Below, one piece after another: positions 26,913 to 37,666 of a DNA stretch of 64,000 bases (its first letter is position 1; each line of letters begins with the position of its first letter). The notes under the pieces were generated by a model. That model was not told the DNA's origin, ran no database searches, and saw only the letters and a program-made list of their open reading frames with translations. The stretch covers positions 1-64,000 of the forward strand of contig NZ_FUXL01000005.1 in assembly GCF_900167365.1 (NCBI RefSeq). The letters run 5' to 3'. Source of the DNA: Consotaella salsifontis. GTDB taxonomy: Bacteria; Pseudomonadota; Alphaproteobacteria; Rhizobiales; Rhizobiaceae. Both the position numbers and the translations under genes were made by a program.

Positions 26913-29773
26913 CGTTTGGCGATGCCGACCGCTTGAGGAAAGGACAGAGAGCCGCCGCCGCAGGCCTCCTCCTCGGGATTTTCGAAGACGGCGATGAGCC
27001 GGCGCTCGATGCGCTCGGCCCTGCTTTGCGAGGTGATCTTCGCGCCGATCAGGTCGGTAACGTAGAAGACGTCCACCACCTTCTCGCCATAGGTGGTAAT
27101 ATGGGCCGAGCGAATATCCAGACTGAGATCGGCGATGGCGCCCGTCAGGTCCGCCAGAAGGCCGGTCCGGTCGAGCCCCTCCACCTCGATGACCGTGAAG
27201 CGGTTGGAGAGCGCGTTGTCGACCGTGACGCGCGGCTTGACCGGGAAGAGCCCCGCCTGCTGGGTGGAGGTGCGGCGGCGCGCGAGGAGATTGGGCATGG
27301 CCTCGCGGCCCGAAAGCAGCGCCTCGATGTTGCGGCAGACGCGCTGCGCCCGGCGCCGCTCGTCCTCGTCTCCCTCGAACTCGCGGTTGATGCGGATGAT
27401 GTCGAGGGCGAAGCCGTTGGAGGTGGTGAAGATCTGGGCGCCCGCGATGTTGGCGCCGGCCGCCGCGCAGCCGCCGGCGATCTGCGAGAGCAGACGCGGG
27501 TGATCGCTGGCCAGAACCGTGATCTCGGTGATGGCCGTGAAGGCATCGACGCGCACCGCCGTCGCCAGCGCCAGCCCCGCCAGCCTCATCTCGCGGATGA
27601 ACTCGGCATGGCGGCGCTGATCCTCCAGCGGCACCGTGAGGAAATAATTCTGATAATGCAGGTCGATATAGGCCTCGCGCTCGGCAATCGGCCAATCGGA
27701 AAGCGCATCGGCAAGGCGAGCCTTGGCGGCACGGCCGCGGTCCTCGCGCGAAGCCTGGGAGAAGCCGCCCGTCAACAGCGGCTCCGTATCCCAATAGAGA
27801 GTGCGGATCAGCTGACCCTTCCAGCCGTTCCACACGCCCGGCCCCACCGCCCGGATATCGCAGACCGTGAGGATAAGGAGAAGGTTGAGCCGCTCCAGCG
27901 TCTGCACCTTCTCGGCAAAGTCGACGATCGTCTTGCGGTCGTTGAGGTCACGCTGCTGAGCGGTCATCGACATGACGAGGTGCTCCTGGACCAGCCAGGC
28001 CACCAGCTCCGTCTCGCGCTCGTCGAGACCGAGGCGCGGGCAGAGATGACGGGCGATCTTCGCCCCGGCGACGGAATGGTCCTCGGGACGGCCCTTGGCG
28101 ATGTCGTGAAGCAGCAGGGCGACGTAGAGCGGCACCCGGTCCTTGAGCGCGCGGGTGATCTCGGTGGCGACGGGGTGATCGTCCACCAGGTCGCCGCGCT
28201 CGATCCGAGAGAGGATGGAGATCGAGCGCAACAGATGCTCGTCCACCGTATAGTGGTGGTACATGTTGAACTGCATCAGGGCGACGATGCGCCCAAACTC
28301 CGGAATGAAGCGCCCGAGCACGCCCGCCTCGTTCATCCGACGAAGATGAAGCTCGGGGTCCTTGCGGTCGGTCAGAACGTCGAGGAAGAGGCTGTTGGCC
28401 TCCCGGTTCTCGCGCAGATCCGCGTTGACCAGCCGCAGCGACCGGCGGATCAGCTTCAGCGCGGCGGGATGGTATTCGAGCTCCAGCGAGGCGGCCAGCT
28501 TGAAGACGCGAATGAGGTTGACCGGGTCCTTCTGGAAGACGTCCGGTCCGCTCACATTGATGCGATTGTTGTCGACGTAGAAGTCGACGGTGCCGGGAAT
28601 CTTGCGCGCCCGGCTCCTGAGGTTGCGCACCAGGTTGCGGAAGCGCGGGGCATCCTTGGCCTGCTCGTCCTCAAGGGCTGCGCAGATGATCCGGGTGAGG
28701 TCGCCCACGTCCTTGGCCATCAGGAAGTAGTGCTTCATGAAGCGCTCGACGTCCTTCAAGCCCGGATGGGTGTTGTAGCCCAGCCGGCCGGCGATCTCCG
28801 GCTGGAGGTCGAAGGACAGCCTTTCCACCGCCTTGCCGGCGATGAAATGCATATGACAGCGCACAGCCCAGAGGAAGTCGTCCGCCTTGACGAAGAGATT
28901 GGCCTCGTGGCGCGACAGCACGCCGAGGCGCACCAGATCCTCGCCGGAGGAGACACGATAATGGTATTTGGTGATCCAGAACAGGGTGTTGAGGTCGCGC
29001 AGCCCCCCCTTGCCCTCCTTGACGTTCGGCTCGACAAGGTAGCGCGTGTCGCCGAACTTGGCGTGGCGCGCGTCGCGCTCGGCCAGCTTCGCGGCGATGA
29101 ATTCGGCGCTCGTGCCTTCCACCACTTCCTGCCCGAAGCGCTCGGCGAGCTCCGCCTCCAGCGCCTCCACACCGGCCACCCTGCGCCGCTCAAGGATGGA
29201 GGTGCGAATGGTCATGTCGGTGCGCGACAGGCGGATGCACTCCTGCACCGAGCGCGTCGCATGGCCGACGGTAAATCCCATGTCCCAAAGCATGTAGAGC
29301 AGATATTCGGCGATCTGCTCGCTGTGCGCGGTCTGCTTGTAGGGAAGAAGGAACAGAAGATCGATGTCGGAGCCCGGCGCGAGCTTGCCGCGTCCATAGC
29401 CGCCGACGGCCAGCACCGTCATCCGCTCGCCCGACGAGGCGTTGACCGTACCGACGACATGGGCGACGGCATAGTCGTGGATCGCGCGGATCAGGATGTC
29501 CTGGAGGGCGGACAGCCGTTCGGCGCAGAGGCCGCCGTGGCCATCCTCGAAGAGCATCGCCTTGACGGCTTGGCGCCCGTTCTCGCTGGCGGCCTTGAGC
29601 AGGGCGAGGACCTTACCTCTGGCGCGGGCCGATCCTCCGCCTGTCTCGTCCTCCGCGGCGATGGCGTCAAGGTCGGAGGCAAGGGCCTCAACGTCGATGA
29701 TCTCGGCCATGCGCAAGGGGTCCGCCTCCCCACTCGTCGAACGCGCTGCGATTCGCTTTGAGGAGCTGGACAT
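26909..29773 (-). CDS. glnD: bifunctional [protein-PII] uridylyltransferase / uridylyl-removing enzyme GlnD
   Basis: A 954-residue nitrogen sensor that uridylylates and deuridylylates PII proteins in response to glutamine. It has the nucleotidyltransferase domain ([20 protein letters not shown]), a helical linker, the HD domain ([25 protein letters not shown]) and two C-terminal ACT domains ([19 protein letters not shown] and [19 protein letters not shown]). Length and order are those of rhizobial GlnD. It is followed by overlapping murJ. Together with rpoN and ptsN further along, it puts several nitrogen-signalling genes in this window. Confidence 0.95.
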   Translation of the reverse strand: MSSSSKRIAARSTSGEADPLRMAEIIDVEALASDLDAIAAEDETGGGSARARGKVLALLKAASENGRQAVKAMLFEDGHGGLCAERLSALQDILIRAIHDYAVAHVVGTVNASSGERMTVLAVGGYGRGKLAPGSDIDLLFLLPYKQTAHSEQIAEYLLYMLWDMGFTVGHATRSVQECIRLSRTDMTIRTSILERRRVAGVEALEAELAERFGQEVVEGTSAEFIAAKLAERDARHAKFGDTRYLVEPNVKEGKGGLRDLNTLFWITKYHYRVSSGEDLVRLGVLSRHEANLFVKADDFLWAVRCHMHFIAGKAVERLSFDLQPEIAGRLGYNTHPGLKDVERFMKHYFLMAKDVGDLTRIICAALEDEQAKDAPRFRNLVRNLRSRARKIPGTVDFYVDNNRINVSGPDVFQKDPVNLIRVFKLAASLELEYHPAALKLIRRSLRLVNADLRENREANSLFLDVLTDRKDPELHLRRMNEAGVLGRFIPEFGRIVALMQFNMYHHYTVDEHLLRSISILSRIERGDLVDDHPVATEITRALKDRVPLYVALLLHDIAKGRPEDHSVAGAKIARHLCPRLGLDERETELVAWLVQEHLVMSMTAQQRDLNDRKTIVDFAEKVQTLERLNLLLILTVCDIRAVGPGVWNGWKGQLIRTLYWDTEPLLTGGFSQASREDRGRAAKARLADALSDWPIAEREAYIDLHYQNYFLTVPLEDQRRHAEFIREMRLAGLALATAVRVDAFTAITEITVLASDHPRLLSQIAGGCAAAGANIAGAQIFTTSNGFALDIIRINREFEGDEDERRRAQRVCRNIEALLSGREAMPNLLARRRTSTQQAGLFPVKPRVTVDNALSNRFTVIEVEGLDRTGLLADLTGAIADLSLDIRSAHITTYGEKVVDVFYVTDLIGAKITSQSRAERIERRLIAVFENPEEEACGGGSLSFPQAVGIAKR

Positions 29774-29869
29774 TAGGCAAAGGTCCTGGAGGAAGGGAGG
29801 CCAACCGGCCGCCTATAGCGCGTTTTCCTTAATGACGCGAGAAAAGCGCACGACGGCCGGTTTAACCAC

Positions 29870-30721
29870 TCAGCCGCCGACGATCTTGCCGCCGTTGGGA
29901 TGAAGCACCTGCCCGGTCATGTAGGAGGCGTCCTCGCAGGCGAGGAACAGCAGCGACGGCGCAACCTCGTTGGGCTGGCCGGGGCGGCCGAGCGGCGAGG
30001 ACTTGCCGAAATCCTTCACCTTGTCGGGCGGGAAGGACATGGGGATGAACGGCGTCCAGATCGGCCCTGGCGCGACGCCGTTCACCCGGATCTTCTTGTC
30101 GGCGAGGTTGGTCGCCATCGAGCGGGTAAAGGCGGTGATCGCGCCCTTGGTGGAGGAGTAGTCGATCAGCGCCGGATTGCCCTTGTAGCTGTTGACCGAG
30201 GTGACGTTGATGATGGACGCGCCTTCCTTCAGGTGATCGAGCGCGGCCTGGGTCATGTAGAAATAGGAGAAGATATTGGTCTCGAAGGTCTTCTTCAGCT
30301 GTTCCTCCGAAATGCCCCGGATATCCTCGTCCTCCTCCTGATGGCCGGCGTCGTTGACGAGGATGTCGAGCTTGCCGAACTTCTCGACCGTGCGCCGCAC
30401 CGCCTCGAAACAGAAATCCTTGCTGCGCACGTCGCCGCGAATGAGCAGGGCCTTGCCGCCCTCGCGCTCCACCGCCGCCTGTGTCTCCGCCGCGTCGCTC
30501 GTCTCGTCCAGATAGACGATAGCGACGTTCGCACCCTCGCGGGCGAAGAGAACGGCGGTCGCGCGGCCGATGCCGCTGTCGCCGCCGGTGATGATCGCGA
30601 CCTTGTCCTTGAGGCGGCCGGAGCCCGGATAGCGCGGCTCGTAGTCAGGGCGGGGCGTCATTTCGGATTCGCGGCCGGGATCGCGGTCCTGGTGCTGGGC
30701 GGGAATCTGTTCGGCGGACAT
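29870..30721 (-). CDS. SDR-family oxidoreductase (general-stress / glucose-dehydrogenase-like)
   Basis: A 283-residue short-chain dehydrogenase. Cofactor motif TGGDSGIG lies near residue 45, the usual NNAG is NDAG here, catalytic Ser is in NVTSVNS, and YSSTK carries Tyr and Lys. A hydrophilic N-terminal lead of about 35 residues (QHQDRDPGRESEMTPRPDY) is typical of the YghA / Bacillus YdaD-type stress SDRs. It stands alone between glnD and the thiamin transporter genes. The substrate is unknown. Confidence 0.82.
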   Translation of the reverse strand: MSAEQIPAQHQDRDPGRESEMTPRPDYEPRYPGSGRLKDKVAIITGGDSGIGRATAVLFAREGANVAIVYLDETSDAAETQAAVEREGGKALLIRGDVRSKDFCFEAVRRTVEKFGKLDILVNDAGHQEEDEDIRGISEEQLKKTFETNIFSYFYMTQAALDHLKEGASIINVTSVNSYKGNPALIDYSSTKGAITAFTRSMATNLADKKIRVNGVAPGPIWTPFIPMSFPPDKVKDFGKSSPLGRPGQPNEVAPSLLFLACEDASYMTGQVLHPNGGKIVGG

Positions 30722-30852
30722 GGTCTCACCTCTTCTTCTGATTGATCGGGGAAGACGCGGCGCGCTTCGGCGCCGCGAGGGTCAAGCAGGAAAAGCGGCG
30801 GCGGCTCGCCTGTTCCGAAAAACCGTGCCCGGCCAAGCAATTTCCGGGATGA

Positions 30853-31581
30853 TCAGGCGAAAATCAGGCCCAGCCCGAGCACCGCGACGAGCGCCAGCGC
30901 GAAGATGAGATCGAGGCGCGAGAAGCCCGGCACGCGCAGCAGCGTCCTCGGCCGGTCGGCGCGAAAGCCCCTCGCCTCCATGGCGATGGCGGTCCGCCCC
31001 GCCCGGCGCACGGCAAAGGCCATGAGCGGCACGACCATGCGGAAGAGTTCGCCAGGCGTCGGGAAGCGCCGGAGCGGGCGGCCCGCGCGCATGGCCTCCA
31101 CAAGGCGGATCTGGTGCGCCGTCGCGGCAAGGTCGGGAACCACCTCGACGGCGGCAAAAAGCGCGTAGGCGATGCGCGGCGGCAGACGGAGATAGGCCAT
31201 GAGCGCGCGAACCAGCGCCACCGGCTCAATGCTGAGGGCAAAGAACAGGGAGATCATGCCGCCCGCGAGTGCGCGCAGAAAGAGGATGAGACCGCCGCGC
31301 GCCGCGTCGCTTTCGGCAAGGCTCTGCGAGAAGACCGCCACCGCCTCGGCGTTTTCCTGGCGAAACAGCACGTTGGTCGTGAAGAAGCCAAAGCCGAAAA
31401 GGGCGAAGGGGATCATCAGAAGAAGCAGTCTTGCCGGAGAGATGCGGCCAAGGACGAGAATCAGGGCAGCGAAGAGGATGAGCGCCCCGCTCTGGAAGGC
31501 GACGGAGAAGACAAGCGTGGTGGCGACGATCCAAATCAGCGCAGCCGCGAGGACCGTCAACGGGTTGAGGCGCTTCAGCAT
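30853..31581 (-). CDS. ykoC: ECF transporter transmembrane (T) component, YkoC type
   Basis: A 242-residue membrane protein with several helices (VLAAALIWIVATTLVFSV, LILFAALILVLG) and the EcfT signature region (AMRAGRPLRRFP, then AMEARGFRADRPRT) containing the Ala-Arg-Gly couplers. ATG 31581 overlaps the end of the ATPase gene by 7 nt; the longer open frame upstream is spurious. It is last in ykoF-E-D-C under a TPP riboswitch. It couples the ATPase to the YkoE substrate-binding component for uptake of thiamin or its HMP precursor. Confidence 0.85.
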   Translation of the reverse strand: MLKRLNPLTVLAAALIWIVATTLVFSVAFQSGALILFAALILVLGRISPARLLLLMIPFALFGFGFFTTNVLFRQENAEAVAVFSQSLAESDAARGGLILFLRALAGGMISLFFALSIEPVALVRALMAYLRLPPRIAYALFAAVEVVPDLAATAHQIRLVEAMRAGRPLRRFPTPGELFRMVVPLMAFAVRRAGRTAIAMEARGFRADRPRTLLRVPGFSRLDLIFALALVAVLGLGLIFA

Positions 31582-33236
31582 GGGCCCTCCCCGTCGAGCC
31601 AGCGCCGCACCAGGGCTGCCGCGGACGCCTTCAGCCCGTGACGCGCCAGCAGCGCGCCATCGAGGAGGATCGCCTGCGCCGGCCCTTCGGCCGCCACGTG
31701 TTCCTCCGCCAGGACCACGGCCCGATCGGCCACGCGAAGCGCGAAATCCATATCGTGGGTGACGACGACGACAGCGCGCCCCTTCGCCCTCAACGCCTCG
31801 ATGCGCTCGATGAGGCCTGCCGTCGCGGCGGCGTCCAGCCCCGCCGTCGGCTCGTCCAGCACAACCAGCGACCAGCGGTCGGCGGCATCGATGGCGGCGA
31901 TGGCGAGGCGGCGCTTCTGCCCCTGGGACAGCGTCATCGGATGGCGGCTCTCGAGGCCCGAAAGCCCATAGGCGGCAAGCACCGTTGCTGTTTTCTCCGC
32001 ATGGCCCGCCGCATCGGTCCCCTTCAGCATGGACGCGATCTCCTCGCGCACCGAGCCTTGAGAGAACTGCGCCTCTGCCTGCTGCACCACCAGGGCTCCC
32101 GCCGGGCCTTCGCGGCGTCCTCCCTTGAGGCGCAGGAGGCCGGCGAGGCTGGCCGCAAGCGTCGATTTCCCCGCGCCGTTGCGGCCAAGAAGAACCGTCA
32201 CCTCCCCCGCCCGGACCGCGAGATCGATGCCGAGGAGCACAGGCTTTCCGAGAAAGGGGGCGCAATCGGCCCGCTCCAGACGGACGATCACCGCCCCCGC
32301 CGAGGAACGACGTGGCGGCAACCGCTCGGCGAGAAAGGCACCGAGCACCTCCGTCACCTTCTCCGAAGCGGCAAGCTGGCCCAGCGCCTCCTCGATGGTC
32401 AGCGGCGGCGGCGTCAGCACGATTCCCGCGTCGATGAGACGGGCATCGAGTTCGCTCGCCGCCGGACGCCAGATGCCTTCGGCCTCGAGAAGGGAACCAT
32501 GATCGCGGAAGAAGCGGCGCGGCTCGCCCTCGGCGAGAACGTGCCCACCGCGCCCAAGGGCCACAACCCGGTCGACGGCGGTGATCGCCTCGCCGATGCG
32601 ATGATCGACGATGAGCGTCGTCCGCTCGCCTTTGGACGCGACGAGGATGTGGTGCAGCCGCCGGGCAATCTCGGGGGCGAGATGCGCTGTCGGCTCGTCG
32701 GCAACGAAGAGATCGGCGTCCTGAACCAGCGTCGCAGCCAGGGCCACCCACTGGCGTTCTCCCCCCGAAAGCGAAAGGGAGCGGCGGTCGCGCCAGCTTT
32801 CGGGAAGCCCGAGCAGGTCCATCGCGGCGCCAACGCGAGCCTCGATCTCGGCGGCTGGCAACGCGCGGTTTTCGAGAGCGAAGGCGATTTCGTCCTCGAC
32901 CCGCATGCCGCAGAGCACCTGATCGGCATCCTGAAAGTAATGGGCGACGGTGTCGGACCACTCGGCCGGCCGGCGCTCGGTTGCCGGCCGCCCCGCAACC
33001 CGCGTTTTCCCCGCCACCGTCGCCGGCACGCTTTCAGGAATGAGGCCGGTCAGCGCCAGAAGCAGCGAAGACTTTCCCGAACCCGAGGCCCCCAGAAGGA
33101 GGACGCATTCACCGCGCCTCACCTTGAGGTCGATCGGGCCGACGGCGGGCACCGGCTCGAAGGGAAAGGTGACGCGTGTGCCCGCCCACTCGGCGATGGG
33201 GCACTCCTCAGGCGAGCGCAGCGGTGCGCTTGTCAC
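31575..33236 (-). CDS. ykoD: ECF transporter ATPase with two fused ABC domains, YkoD type
   Basis: A 553-residue protein with two complete ABC cassettes. The first has Walker A GASGSGKSS, signature LSGGERQ and Walker B LFVADEP. The second has GRNGAGKST, LSQGQKRR and LVVLDEPTAGLD. The fused double ATPase is characteristic of YkoD and replaces EcfA plus EcfA'. The GTG at 33236 overlaps the ykoE end by 29 nt and has a weak ribosome site, so a start somewhat downstream is possible. It drives thiamin/HMP uptake with YkoC and YkoE. Confidence 0.87.
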   Translation of the reverse strand: MTSAPLRSPEECPIAEWAGTRVTFPFEPVPAVGPIDLKVRRGECVLLLGASGSGKSSLLLALTGLIPESVPATVAGKTRVAGRPATERRPAEWSDTVAHYFQDADQVLCGMRVEDEIAFALENRALPAAEIEARVGAAMDLLGLPESWRDRRSLSLSGGERQWVALAATLVQDADLFVADEPTAHLAPEIARRLHHILVASKGERTTLIVDHRIGEAITAVDRVVALGRGGHVLAEGEPRRFFRDHGSLLEAEGIWRPAASELDARLIDAGIVLTPPPLTIEEALGQLAASEKVTEVLGAFLAERLPPRRSSAGAVIVRLERADCAPFLGKPVLLGIDLAVRAGEVTVLLGRNGAGKSTLAASLAGLLRLKGGRREGPAGALVVQQAEAQFSQGSVREEIASMLKGTDAAGHAEKTATVLAAYGLSGLESRHPMTLSQGQKRRLAIAAIDAADRWSLVVLDEPTAGLDAAATAGLIERIEALRAKGRAVVVVTHDMDFALRVADRAVVLAEEHVAAEGPAQAILLDGALLARHGLKASAAALVRRWLDGEGPC

Positions 33237-33789
33237 GATCGATCGCCAGACCCTGGAGAACGCCGGTGCGATAGAGCACCTCGGCGATCACCTTGCCGAG
33301 GAAGCCGCCCAGGAGCGCGCCCGAAACAGACCGCAGAACGAACATCGCCACGAGAAGGCCCGGCGCCAGGGCGCCATAGTCGAAGCGAATCCAGGTGTAG
33401 GCAAAGCTGAAGACGGCCGAGCCGACGCCGGCGGCCATAAGCACCGGCAGCGAATAGTTGCGCCAGCGTGTCGCGGCGAAAACCGCCTCGGCGCCCGCGC
33501 CCTGGATGAGCCCCGACAGGACGAGGATCAGGCCGCCGGGGCTGCCGAGCAAAAGCTCGACGGCGGACGCGAGGACCTCGGCGCCGAGCGCCGCGCCCGG
33601 CTTGCGGATGATGGCGGCGGCGACGATCGAGGCGACGAACCAGAACCCCATGAAGACGTCCATGGAAAGCGGCCCGATGATTGCCTGGGCGATCAGCCAG
33701 ATCTGCACCCAGCCCATGTAGAGCGCCGCGAAGACGGCGCCGAGAACGGCGACGATCAGCGTTTCGCGCAGGGTCCATGCGGATGTCAT
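33208..33789 (-). CDS. ykoE: ECF transporter substrate-binding (S) component, YkoE type
   Basis: A 193-residue integral membrane protein with about six helices (LIVAVLGAVFAALYMGWVQI at the start). It has the YkoE blocks GPLSMDVFMGFWFVASIVAA and GSPGGLILVLSGLIQGAGAE. YkoE proteins bind the thiamin precursor hydroxymethylpyrimidine or thiamin. It lies between ykoF and the double ATPase gene and shares the TPP-riboswitch operon. Specificity is from family and riboswitch context. Confidence 0.88.
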   Translation of the reverse strand: MTSAWTLRETLIVAVLGAVFAALYMGWVQIWLIAQAIIGPLSMDVFMGFWFVASIVAAAIIRKPGAALGAEVLASAVELLLGSPGGLILVLSGLIQGAGAEAVFAATRWRNYSLPVLMAAGVGSAVFSFAYTWIRFDYGALAPGLLVAMFVLRSVSGALLGGFLGKVIAEVLYRTGVLQGLAIDRDKRTAALA

Positions 33790-33864
33790 GACAAGCTCCT
33801 CTAAACGGGAGACGGAAGGAAAGGTTGAGAAGAAGAGCGCCGCACCGGAGCGGCCTTGGTCGCC

Positions 33865-34476
33865 CTAGCGAACCCGCGTCGGGCTGTTCGCCGAGACGGT
33901 CAGGTCGAGGGCGACGTGGGCACCCTCGGGCGCGAAATTGAGAAAGGCTTCCCCTAGGGTCGCGAAGACAGGACCGGCATCGCCGCGCAGCTTGGTGCAG
34001 AAGTTCTTCGCCCGATCGAAGACGCCGGACTCTTTTAGAAAGTCGATGGCCGCATAGATCTCGTCCATGTGGCGGCCGTCGCCGAGCGGGTAATAGGAAA
34101 ATTGCGCGGCCACGGTCTGGCCGGTCCGCGCCGCGGCGTCCACCGCCGCTAGGCTTGTCTCGATGGCATCGGCGCCCTGGCTGACGCGGCCGAGATCCGT
34201 CGTCGGCGTGCATATCTCCGCATCGGGCTCGCCGGGGCAGCCGCGCGAGACGGTCGCCGACAGAACGACATGAACGCCCGATTTCGCCGCCGCGACGAAG
34301 AGATCGCGCATCAGCGGAAAGAGTTCCTCGGGCGGGCCGACGACGAGGGTGGAAAGATCGTCGGTCTCGATGCGGAACCGCTTGCGATAGGGATCGATCG
34401 CCTCGAGAGCGCCGAGAATGACCGAAACGAAGTCGCCGGTCATCGGATAGAGGGAAATCTGCGCGCCTGAAAACAT
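33865..34476 (-). CDS. ykoF: thiamin/HMP-binding protein YkoF
   Basis: A 203-residue soluble protein with two tandem ferredoxin-like halves. Blocks are AQISLYPMTGDF, ETDDLSTLVVGPPEEL, LSATVSRGCPGE, then the second half TVAAQFSYYPLGDGRHMDEI. YkoF binds thiamin or hydroxymethylpyrimidine and accompanies the YkoEDC transporter. It has no signal peptide. Its ATG lies 10 nt after the TPP aptamer, whose closing stem contains the GGAG ribosome-binding site, so translation should fall when TPP is abundant. Confidence 0.85.
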   Translation of the reverse strand: MFSGAQISLYPMTGDFVSVILGALEAIDPYRKRFRIETDDLSTLVVGPPEELFPLMRDLFVAAAKSGVHVVLSATVSRGCPGEPDAEICTPTTDLGRVSQGADAIETSLAAVDAAARTGQTVAAQFSYYPLGDGRHMDEIYAAIDFLKESGVFDRAKNFCTKLRGDAGPVFATLGEAFLNFAPEGAHVALDLTVSANSPTRVR

Positions 34477-34486
34477 GGCTTAACTC

Positions 34487-34563
34487 GCTCCGCTGGCATT
34501 ACCCAGATCAGCTTGAGGGTTTGAAGGCCTGACGCCTTCCTCTCAGCCCCGGCGATACGGAGC
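34487..34563 (-). ncRNA. TPP riboswitch (THI element)
   Basis: On the minus strand, GCTCCG (34563-34558) and CGGAGC (34492-34487) form the closing P1 stem. Between them are the conserved GGGGCTGAGA, a variable P3 hairpin (GAAGGCGTCAGGCCTTC), ACCCT, and CTGATCTGGGTAATGCCAGC. These are the hallmark TPP-sensing strings. The 3' strand of P1 includes GGAG, the probable ribosome site of ykoF, so ligand-stabilised P1 would hide it. It regulates the ykoFEDC operon. Confidence 0.93.
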
Positions 34564-34635
34564 ACCCCTGTTCGATGGGCCAGTCATAAAGCGAACCCGG
34601 CGCGCTGGCAACCGGCAAGGTTCGGACGACTGAAT

Positions 34636-37377
34636 TTAGGCTGCCCCCGTGTTCAGGCCCTTCAGCCGATAGAGCGCCTCCAGCGCCTCACGCGGGCTCA
34701 TTTCGTCCGGGTTGAGCCGCGCCAACTCCTCCAGGGCCGGAGAAGCCTGTTCCTTGGCCGGCTTGGGTTCGGCCGCCTTGCGCGCCACGGCGGCAAAGAG
34801 CGGCAGATCGTCGATGAAGGCGGTGCGCGTGCCGCCCTCGTCGCCCTTTTCCAGTTCGGCCAGGACATGGCGCGCCCGCTCGATCACCGCCGGCGGCAGG
34901 CCGGCGAGCTTGGCGACCTGAATGCCGTAGGACCGATCGGCAACGCCCGGCCGGACTTCGTGGAGCAGGATGACGTCGCCCTCCCACTCCTTCACCCGCA
35001 TGGTCGCGTTCCTCATGCGCTTGAGGCGCGCGGCGAGCGCCGTCATCTCGTGGAAGTGCGTGGCGAACAGCGCACGGCAGTGATTGACCTCGTGCAGGTG
35101 TTCGACGGCGGCGAAGGCGATGGACAGGCCGTCATAGGTGGCCGTGCCGCGCCCGATCTCGTCGAGAACCACCAGCGCGCGCGGTCCCGCCTGGTTGAGG
35201 ATCGCCGCCGTCTCGACCATTTCGACCATGAAGGTCGAGCGCCCTTCGGCAAGGTCGTCCGATGCCCCGACGCGAGAGAACAACCGGTCGACGACGCCTA
35301 TGCGGGCGCGGCGGGCTGGCACATAGGCGCCGATCTGAGCGAGCACGGCGATCAAGGCGTTCTGGCGCAAAAAGGTCGACTTGCCGCCCATGTTCGGGCC
35401 GGTGAGCAGCCAGATGGCGCCGGCCTTCGTGCCCGGCGGCGGCGAAAGATCGCAGTCGTTGGCGATGAAGGAGGCCGCGTCCGCCTTCAGCGCCGCCTCG
35501 ACCACGGGATGGCGCCCGCCCTCGATGCAGAAGGAAAGGCTGTCGTCCACCTCTGGCAAGCACCAGTCCTCGGCGATGGCAAGCTCGGCGAGCGCGGACG
35601 AAACGTCGAGGATCGCGAGCGCCGACGCGCCCGCCTGAAGCGCGGCGGAGGCGGCGATCACCGCATCGCGCATGCCCTCGAAGGCCGAAAGTTCCAGCCG
35701 CAGCGCCTCCGCGGCGGCGCCCGCAATCCTCTGCTCGATTTCCGACAGTTCGACTGTGGAAAAGCGCATGCAGTTCGCCAGCGTCTGGCGGTGGATGAAG
35801 CGCGCCTTCGCCTCGTCGCCCCGGCTGAGCGCGGCGGCCTGGGTATCGGGAACCTCGATGAAATAGCCGAGCACGTTGTTGTGCTTGATCTTCAGTGACT
35901 TGACGCCGGTCTCCTCGACATAGCGTCCCTGCATCTCGGCGATCACCCGACGCGACCGATCGCGCAGATCGCGCGCCTCGTCGAGAGCAGGGATGGCGCC
36001 GGCGCGCACGAAGCCGCCATCGCGCTTCAGAAGGGGAACGTCATCATCCAGCGTCGCGGAAAGATGCTCGGCCAGCACCTCCGGCAGGGCCAGGAGATGG
36101 GCGAGCGCCTCGATGAGCTCCGGCGTCTCCAGAAGGTCGACGGCGCCGTGAAGATCGGCGATGGCCGCAGCGCGGGCGAGCCCTTCACCGATGGCGAGAA
36201 GGTCGCGAGGCCCGCCCCGGTCGAGCGAGAGGCGGGAGAGCGCGCGCTCCATGTCCGGCAGGGATTTCAGCGCCTCGCGCAGGCGCCGCCGCGTTTCGGC
36301 CTCCTCGATGAAGAAGGACAGCGAGCGCTGACGTCGCCGGATTTCGGCGGGGTTGGTGAGCGGCGCCGCGAGACGGGAGGCCAATAGGCGCGCGCCGGCT
36401 CCCGTCATCGTGCGGTCGATCACAGCCAGAAGGCTGCCCTGGCGGCGGCCCGAGATGGTGCGGGAAAGTTCGAGGCTCGTGCGCGTCGCCGGATCGATGA
36501 GCATCACGGCGCCCTCGTCCAGCCTTTCCGGCCGCGCGAGGGCGGGACGCGATTCGAACTGGGTCTTGGCGAGGTAGGCGGTCAGCGCCGCCGCGGCGGA
36601 AAGCTCGACGCGGGAAAAATCCCCGAAGCCGGAGAGGGTCGCCACGCCGTAGAAGCGGCAGAGCCGCTCTTCCGCCGTCGCCCCGTCGAAGAGAACGGCC
36701 GGCTCGGGACGCACGGTGCGCCCCAGCCGCGCGAAAACCTTCTTCAGGCTTTCGTCGTGAAACACGGTGTCCGGAACGACGAGCTCGCTCGGCTCGACCG
36801 CCAGGATATCGGCGAGAAGACGATCGGCCTTTGTCGCGAGCACCTTGAAGACGCCGGTCGAAAGGTCTGTCCAGGCGAGCGCGTATTCGGCGCCAGGGGC
36901 CGAGCCGCCGATGCGCGCCAGGCTCATCAGGTAGTTGGCACGGCCCGGCTCGAGCAGCGCCTCCTCGGTGATGGTGCCGGGCGTGACGAGGCGAACCACG
37001 TCGCGCCGCACCACCGACTTGGCGCCCCGCTTCTTCGCCTCGGCCGGGTCCTCGATCTGCTCGCACACCGCCACCCGATGGCCGAGGGCGATCAGCTTCT
37101 GAAGATACTCGTCGGCGGCGTGGATCGGCACGCCCGCCATGGGAATGTCTTCGCCAAGATGCTTGCCGCGCTTGGTTAGCGTGATGCCGAGCGCGCGCGA
37201 CGCCTCGGCCGCGTCCTCGAAGAACAGCTCGTAGAAATCCCCCATGCGATAGAAGAGCAAGCAATCGGGATTGGCCGCCTTGACCTCGATGTACTGAGCC
37301 ATCATCGGAGTGGGGGCAGCAATGTCCTTGTCGACCGTCATGAACGCGCGAGGTCCGTCTTCGTCAGGCATACTCAA
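34636..37377 (-). CDS. mutS: DNA mismatch repair protein MutS
   Basis: A 913-residue MutS. It has the mismatch-binding domain ([20 protein letters not shown], with F-Y-E in [12 protein letters not shown]), connector, clamp, and C-terminal ABC-type ATPase ([37 protein letters not shown]). The N-terminus could begin at ATG 37377 or at MTVDKDI 12 codons on. It recognises mispairs and recruits MutL. In many Hyphomicrobiales mutS lies next to glnD; here the thiamin cluster and an SDR gene are interposed. Confidence 0.95.
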   Translation of the reverse strand: MSMPDEDGPRAFMTVDKDIAAPTPMMAQYIEVKAANPDCLLFYRMGDFYELFFEDAAEASRALGITLTKRGKHLGEDIPMAGVPIHAADEYLQKLIALGHRVAVCEQIEDPAEAKKRGAKSVVRRDVVRLVTPGTITEEALLEPGRANYLMSLARIGGSAPGAEYALAWTDLSTGVFKVLATKADRLLADILAVEPSELVVPDTVFHDESLKKVFARLGRTVRPEPAVLFDGATAEERLCRFYGVATLSGFGDFSRVELSAAAALTAYLAKTQFESRPALARPERLDEGAVMLIDPATRTSLELSRTISGRRQGSLLAVIDRTMTGAGARLLASRLAAPLTNPAEIRRRQRSLSFFIEEAETRRRLREALKSLPDMERALSRLSLDRGGPRDLLAIGEGLARAAAIADLHGAVDLLETPELIEALAHLLALPEVLAEHLSATLDDDVPLLKRDGGFVRAGAIPALDEARDLRDRSRRVIAEMQGRYVEETGVKSLKIKHNNVLGYFIEVPDTQAAALSRGDEAKARFIHRQTLANCMRFSTVELSEIEQRIAGAAAEALRLELSAFEGMRDAVIAASAALQAGASALAILDVSSALAELAIAEDWCLPEVDDSLSFCIEGGRHPVVEAALKADAASFIANDCDLSPPPGTKAGAIWLLTGPNMGGKSTFLRQNALIAVLAQIGAYVPARRARIGVVDRLFSRVGASDDLAEGRSTFMVEMVETAAILNQAGPRALVVLDEIGRGTATYDGLSIAFAAVEHLHEVNHCRALFATHFHEMTALAARLKRMRNATMRVKEWEGDVILLHEVRPGVADRSYGIQVAKLAGLPPAVIERARHVLAELEKGDEGGTRTAFIDDLPLFAAVARKAAEPKPAKEQASPALEELARLNPDEMSPREALEALYRLKGLNTGAA

Positions 37378-37666
37378 CCGGTGCCCCCGTGAGGGCAGGA
37401 TCGTCCTTCCCGATTATACCAAGCCATCTCGAGCCGAAAGGCGGCCGACCGTGGCGGCGTTCACGGACTGCCTCCCTCCCCTGCTTTTTCGTGAAGCGCG
37501 TTTTCGTCGCCCCGGCTTGAAACCCGAGGCCGGCAATCGCATTTCGAACAGCAGGAAATTGACCGCCGTTGTGGCGGTCATGTGATTGCGGCGGCGCCAT
37601 CCATTTGGCAGGATAGGCATTTCCGGTGCAATGTTTGGCGCTCCGGCGGCCTTGGAGAATCATGAC

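Noticed and set aside
26888-29761. 957-codon open frame on the plus strand opposite glnD
   Set aside because: It mirrors the glnD codons, has no recognisable domain, and is explained by high GC and few stops in the antisense frame.
31582-32961. Minus-strand open frame upstream of ykoC
   Set aside because: It overlaps the double ATPase gene in another frame and shows only Arg/Gly-rich low-complexity sequence.
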